This document shows positions 6,567-9,276 of a stretch of DNA of 9,276 nucleotides, one piece after another (within the stretch, counting starts at the first letter, position 1; every line of letters starts with the position of its first letter). The stretch covers positions 1-9,276 of the forward strand of contig DBOL01000083.1 of NCBI GenBank assembly GCA_002299555.1, written 5' to 3'. The notes below the pieces were generated by a model. It saw nothing but the letters and a program-made list of their open reading frames with translations, was not told the origin of the DNA and searched no databases. A program made the position numbers and the translations under genes. Origin of the DNA: Candidatus Aminicenantes bacterium UBA647 (GTDB lineage: Bacteria; Acidobacteriota; Aminicenantia; UBA2199).

Positions 6567-7927
6567 GATTTTTCTCTAATACAGGGTATTATATCCTCAA
6601 AAAATAGCTTTACTTCCTTTGTAAATCTTTTTCTGTTGAACTGAAAGCTTTTCAAATATGCGTTCTCTCCCAGTTCTTCCCTCAGTTTATCATCTCTCAT
6701 AAGTTCTTCTGTATTTCTGATCAACCCATTCAGAGAAGATACTCTGAATCCTGATTTACCTTGCTCTACTATCTCTCTCTGTCCGCCTCCATCAAATACG
6801 ATTGGTACAATTCTGTTCTGCATTGCCTCTCCGATGGTCATACCGAAGTGCTCAACCTTGGCAGGGTCATTTTGCCCGAGGCCACACAAGTGCCAGAATA
6901 TGGAAGCTTTTTTGTACAGAGCCTTAAGATCATTGTCACTGATGTTTGTCTTTAATTCTATGGAGTTGTCCTCTCCATTAATTATCTCTTTAAGTTCAAG
7001 GAGATATGGGCTCTCACCGGTGCTTCCACCGGCAATTATTAATTTCCACCCATCAGAGATATCCGGGAATCTCTTCTTAAGTTTGATAAATGCAAGTGCC
7101 ATCTCTTTTTGCTTCTTTGTCCCGCCTTCTTCCAGCCTTGCAACAGACAGAATTAAATTTTCCTTCTTTGAACCTGTTTTGAAAACTTCCATGTCTACAG
7201 GCGGGTAGATGTGTTTATGGGGCGTATATTTCCATCTTCTTCTTATCCATCGTTCTGTATATTTACTATTGTAGATAGTGTAGGTATATTGGTCTGAATA
7301 AAAATAACTTTGCGGTCTTCTCTCGGGGAAATGACATACAATGACTGATATTAATGATAATGGATAAACCATCTCAAGCATCCCATTATTTATAAAAATA
7401 TCATAATTCCCACTTTCACTACTGATAGCATGGAACGGATTGGGGGTCCCCTTCATTATTCGATGAGGATCGATATGTGCTGTTTTTCTGCTGTCGAAAT
7501 AGGGAATTGGTACAATTTTTATGTCTGCTTTTTTAAGATCGATTCCATACCATTCAAGAAAATCATGATGAGTGACAACTCTGTTAGCTATTATCGTAAT
7601 ATCAAAATCATCTTCAAGTGCTTTAATAAGTGTCAGGCCGTATTTTTGAGCACCACCAATGAAGTGAAAAGCATGATCGTATATAGCAAGAGAAGGCTTT
7701 CTCTTTCCTGAAGAGATCTCATAGTGCCTTAGAAAATTAACAGCTCCCTGGATTCCGTAGTGTATTTTAAAGATCGATATTGATCTATTAAGAAAATATT
7801 TGAACTTATCAGTTTCTTTAATACTATTCGAGTCAAGGAGTTGAATGATCTTTGCAGAAATAACATGGAATGGTTCTGAACTTCCGGAAATCAGAGTTCT
7901 TATTTTTTCAGAGATTCCCTGATTCAA
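6563..7927 (-). CDS. GT4-family glycosyltransferase
   Basis: This 454-residue GT-B retaining glycosyltransferase transfers a sugar from an activated donor to an acceptor, most likely a lipid-linked or surface glycan at the cytoplasmic membrane face. The acceptor-side loop FIGGAQKYG (residues 89-97) opens the N-terminal Rossmann domain. YNSKYTERWI (219-228) and YPPVDMEVF (241-249) precede the donor-side domain. That domain begins at LILSVARLEEGG (258-269) and has the EX7E motif EHFGMTIGE (Glu359, Glu367), then DGGGQREIV (379-387). About 78 residues precede the catalytic fold; they look helical and basic and are not part of the usual domain. The start is TTG, directly after the TAA of the upstream gene, with GGTGAG six bases before it; no ATG occurs before codon 158. 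Donor and acceptor sugars cannot be predicted. Confidence 0.9.
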   Translation of the reverse strand: MNQGISEKIRTLISGSSEPFHVISAKIIQLLDSNSIKETDKFKYFLNRSISIFKIHYGIQGAVNFLRHYEISSGKRKPSLAIYDHAFHFIGGAQKYGLTLIKALEDDFDITIIANRVVTHHDFLEWYGIDLKKADIKIVPIPYFDSRKTAHIDPHRIMKGTPNPFHAISSESGNYDIFINNGMLEMVYPLSLISVIVCHFPERRPQSYFYSDQYTYTIYNSKYTERWIRRRWKYTPHKHIYPPVDMEVFKTGSKKENLILSVARLEEGGTKKQKEMALAFIKLKKRFPDISDGWKLIIAGGSTGESPYLLELKEIINGEDNSIELKTNISDNDLKALYKKASIFWHLCGLGQNDPAKVEHFGMTIGEAMQNRIVPIVFDGGGQREIVEQGKSGFRVSSLNGLIRNTEELMRDDKLREELGENAYLKSFQFNRKRFTKEVKLFFEDIIPCIREKS

Positions 7928-8377
7928 TTAATTCTCACCATTTTGATCTGTTGAGAGAGTGCTTTCATTATAATCCGGAGATGAGTTCAGTTTCTCCTCA
8001 AGTTCTCTAAGACGGAGATCTGTCTTTCTCATCCTCACCATCATTGCATTGTTAAAAAAAATAAAATCTCTTACGATACTGACCGGTTTCAGGAATATCA
8101 TTCTGAGCATGAACGGGAAAAGCATAAGTATCTTTACAAGTTTATTTCTTCCGGGTTTTAAATTGATGTAAACTCTCGGGTCTGCATTCTCCCTGAGGTT
8201 GGCAGCCCTTCTTCCCATTTCGAAGTCGATTTCGGTAGGGGTAAGGTCATTGATGTCCAGATGGAATTTCCTATCTATCTTTCTGTTCACCAATTTGTGA
8301 ATTTTTTTGATCCCCTGCCTCTTCTTTTCAAACTTTATCAGGGTATCACGGATAAGGGTGTCTTTTTCCTCGCTCAT
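7928..8377 (-). CDS. Small protein of unknown function, probably membrane-associated, next to a glycosyltransferase
   Basis: I do not recognise a named family for this 149-residue protein. Residues 1-40 are highly charged (many Lys, Arg and Glu). Residues 80-110 form a hydrophobic to amphipathic stretch (LVKILMLFPFMLRMIFL and onward) that could lie on or in the membrane. FFNNAMM (107-113) leads into a charged segment rich in Arg, Leu and Glu (114-132) that should form a coiled coil, followed by a polar tail. The pattern resembles, from memory, the N-terminal leader region found before methyltransferase or glycosyltransferase domains in O-antigen clusters, but here it stands alone. Its stop abuts the TTG of the GT4 gene, so the two are probably made together. 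GTG at 8395 would add six residues. I prefer ATG at 8377 because a promoter-like sequence ends about eight bases before it. Neither start has a Shine-Dalgarno. Confidence 0.75.
   Translation of the reverse strand: MSEEKDTLIRDTLIKFEKKRQGIKKIHKLVNRKIDRKFHLDINDLTPTEIDFEMGRRAANLRENADPRVYINLKPGRNKLVKILMLFPFMLRMIFLKPVSIVRDFIFFNNAMMVRMRKTDLRLRELEEKLNSSPDYNESTLSTDQNGEN
7934..7939 (-). promoter_or_regulatory. Shine-Dalgarno selecting the TTG start of the glycosyltransferase
   Basis: GGTGAG on the minus strand lies six bases before TTG at 7927 and is itself within the last codons of the preceding gene. The arrangement TAA-TTG, with no gap, points to translational coupling between the two genes. Confidence 0.55.
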
Positions 8378-8385
8378 GAGGATAA

Positions 8386-8414
8386 ATTCTATCACTTAAT
8401 AATGTTGTTTACAA
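8386..8414 (-). promoter_or_regulatory. Candidate promoter giving a (nearly) leaderless transcript
   Basis: TTGTAA (8414-8409, 4 of 6) and TAGAAT (8391-8386, 5 of 6) are separated by exactly 17 bases on the minus strand. The ATG at 8377 begins nine bases after the -10 box, about where transcription would start. This fits the absence of any Shine-Dalgarno. The A+T-rich context makes chance matches fairly likely. Confidence 0.4.
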
Positions 8415-8431
8415 ATTATTTACACTACAGT

Positions 8432-9276
8432 TCAAAAGCATATTTCAGGGAGACAAAATGAGGTTTTTCTTATCTCTTTGTTACACTTCCGGCAAGAGAG
8501 AGTTAAAATCAGTTTTTCACATTTGATGCCGGATTCAAATGATGTTTTGAAGTCAGGTCTGTTACCGCAGTTTTCGCAGGAACGTTCTGAAACGGTTATA
8601 ATCTTGATTGTTTTTTTACATTTCCCCTTCACTATTTTCTGTTCAGCGATCACAAGATCAGTGATGCCTTTTTTCTTCAGGTCAGCAAATAGTGTTTTGA
8701 AGAATTTCAGTGTAAAGGATCGATCTTTTTTTGCCATGATCTTTCCCGAGCCTGTTCTCATATTTAATGTCATATTCTCTGAATATGTCAACTCTTTTGA
8801 AGCTGAATTTATCAATCTGTTAATTAGATTGTTACCCCTTATGGCACCCTTGATAAAAAATTCTCCTATCCCCAGGGGGCCTGATTTTGAAAGGAAATCG
8901 GCATCGTGAATTATATCTGTTAATTTATTTTTTGAGGCACCTTCCATATATAGAGACTTAATTGCGTCGACTATGATCTCTATTTGTTCACTCGGGACAT
9001 TAAATTTTTTCATCGTGCTTTCAGCCATCTTAACACTCTCAGATTCCTCGGGAATGTCATCTTTATGATAAGTGCCCTCAGAGAATTTTCCTGAATCGTG
9101 AAATAATGCTGCGAGCACTACCGGCAGGGCATCTACTTTCTCTTTCCCGGCTAACCTTAATGTGATCGATGAAACATTGAGAGTGTGTTCCCAAAGATGT
9201 GAGTCTTTAATATTCGGATCAAATAAATGTTCAGAAGTTTCAATGGTATTTTTTATTTCATAGAATAATCCCGGAA
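8432..9276 (-). CDS. HD-domain metal-dependent phosphohydrolase with C-terminal cysteine-rich module, partial (5' end missing)
   Basis: The frame is open from the window edge to TGA at 8432, giving 280 visible residues without the true start. GTG at 9118 could serve as a start, but it would cut the HD domain and is unlikely. The HD metal site is seen as LWEHTLNV (residues 27-34, His30), LFHDSGKF (57-64, His59-Asp60) and HDADFL (123-128). The latter is followed by GPLGIGEFF (132-140), as in YedJ-like HD hydrolases. This fold hydrolyses phosphate esters, often of nucleotides. Residues 219-279 carry eight cysteines, including SCENCG (232-237) and SCRKCN (260-265), two CxxC knuckles of a probable zinc ribbon, plus single cysteines at 219, 252, 274 and 279. 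I do not know a named family with this tail. It lies 54 bases upstream of the unknown membrane-associated gene. Substrate is unknown; regulation lies outside the window. Confidence 0.82.
   Translation of the reverse strand, partial: PGLFYEIKNTIETSEHLFDPNIKDSHLWEHTLNVSSITLRLAGKEKVDALPVVLAALFHDSGKFSEGTYHKDDIPEESESVKMAESTMKKFNVPSEQIEIIVDAIKSLYMEGASKNKLTDIIHDADFLSKSGPLGIGEFFIKGAIRGNNLINRLINSASKELTYSENMTLNMRTGSGKIMAKKDRSFTLKFFKTLFADLKKKGITDLVIAEQKIVKGKCKKTIKIITVSERSCENCGNRPDFKTSFESGIKCEKLILTLSCRKCNKEIRKTSFCLPEICF

Noticed and set aside
6834..7208. Plus-strand open frame of 124 codons
   Set aside because: It is antisense to the donor-binding half of the glycosyltransferase, including the EX7E motif region.
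8478..8909. Plus-strand open frame of 143 codons
   Set aside because: It is antisense to the HD-domain gene, whose frame shows clear family motifs. The plus-strand product has none.

Overview
The window is a densely packed accessory or housekeeping stretch from an A+T-rich bacterium. All ten genes lie on the minus strand, so they read from the right end of the window to the left. The organism is probably an anaerobic or fermentative diderm. The evidence is an oxygen-sensitive indolepyruvate:ferredoxin oxidoreductase, an O-antigen-ligase-type membrane protein next to sugar-transfer genes, and a large exported beta-propeller sensor. Frequent TTG/GTG starts and sigma70-like promoters fit a bacterium and not an archaeon. 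The phylum cannot be fixed from the sequence; a spirochaete or an uncultured candidate phylum would fit.

Right-hand unit (9276 down to about 3396), in transcription order: an HD-domain phosphohydrolase with a C-terminal cysteine-rich module (5' end outside the window); a 149-residue protein of unknown function, probably membrane-associated; a GT4 glycosyltransferase starting at TTG directly after the previous stop; iorA and iorB, overlapping by one base; acylphosphatase; and an FmdB-type zinc-ribbon protein. A G+C-rich hairpin with a T-tract (3396-3432) closes this unit. Internal promoters are visible before the 149-residue gene, before iorA and before the FmdB gene, so it is probably several overlapping transcripts.

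Left-hand unit (3369 down to 1 and beyond): a promoter with a perfect TTGACA box drives a Trm112/YcaR-like zinc ribbon, which overlaps an O-antigen-ligase-family gene by 4 bases (ATGA). An 89-base A+T-rich gap follows. Then comes a very large exported two-component-regulator-type propeller protein, of which the first 609 residues are present and the C-terminal output part is missing.

Two themes run through the window. One is surface glycan assembly: the GT4 enzyme, the O-antigen ligase, and perhaps the 149-residue protein and the YcaR-like ribbon. The other is aromatic 2-oxoacid oxidation to aryl-acyl-CoA by IorAB, with an acylphosphatase in the same transcription unit. No RNA genes, CRISPR arrays, insertion sequences or phage genes are visible. 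No gene-free stretch exceeds about 190 bases. I see no clear evidence for a wholly new system. The most unusual items are the HD plus eight-cysteine protein, the standalone 149-residue protein with a possibly leaderless start, and the ior-acylphosphatase-FmdB linkage.
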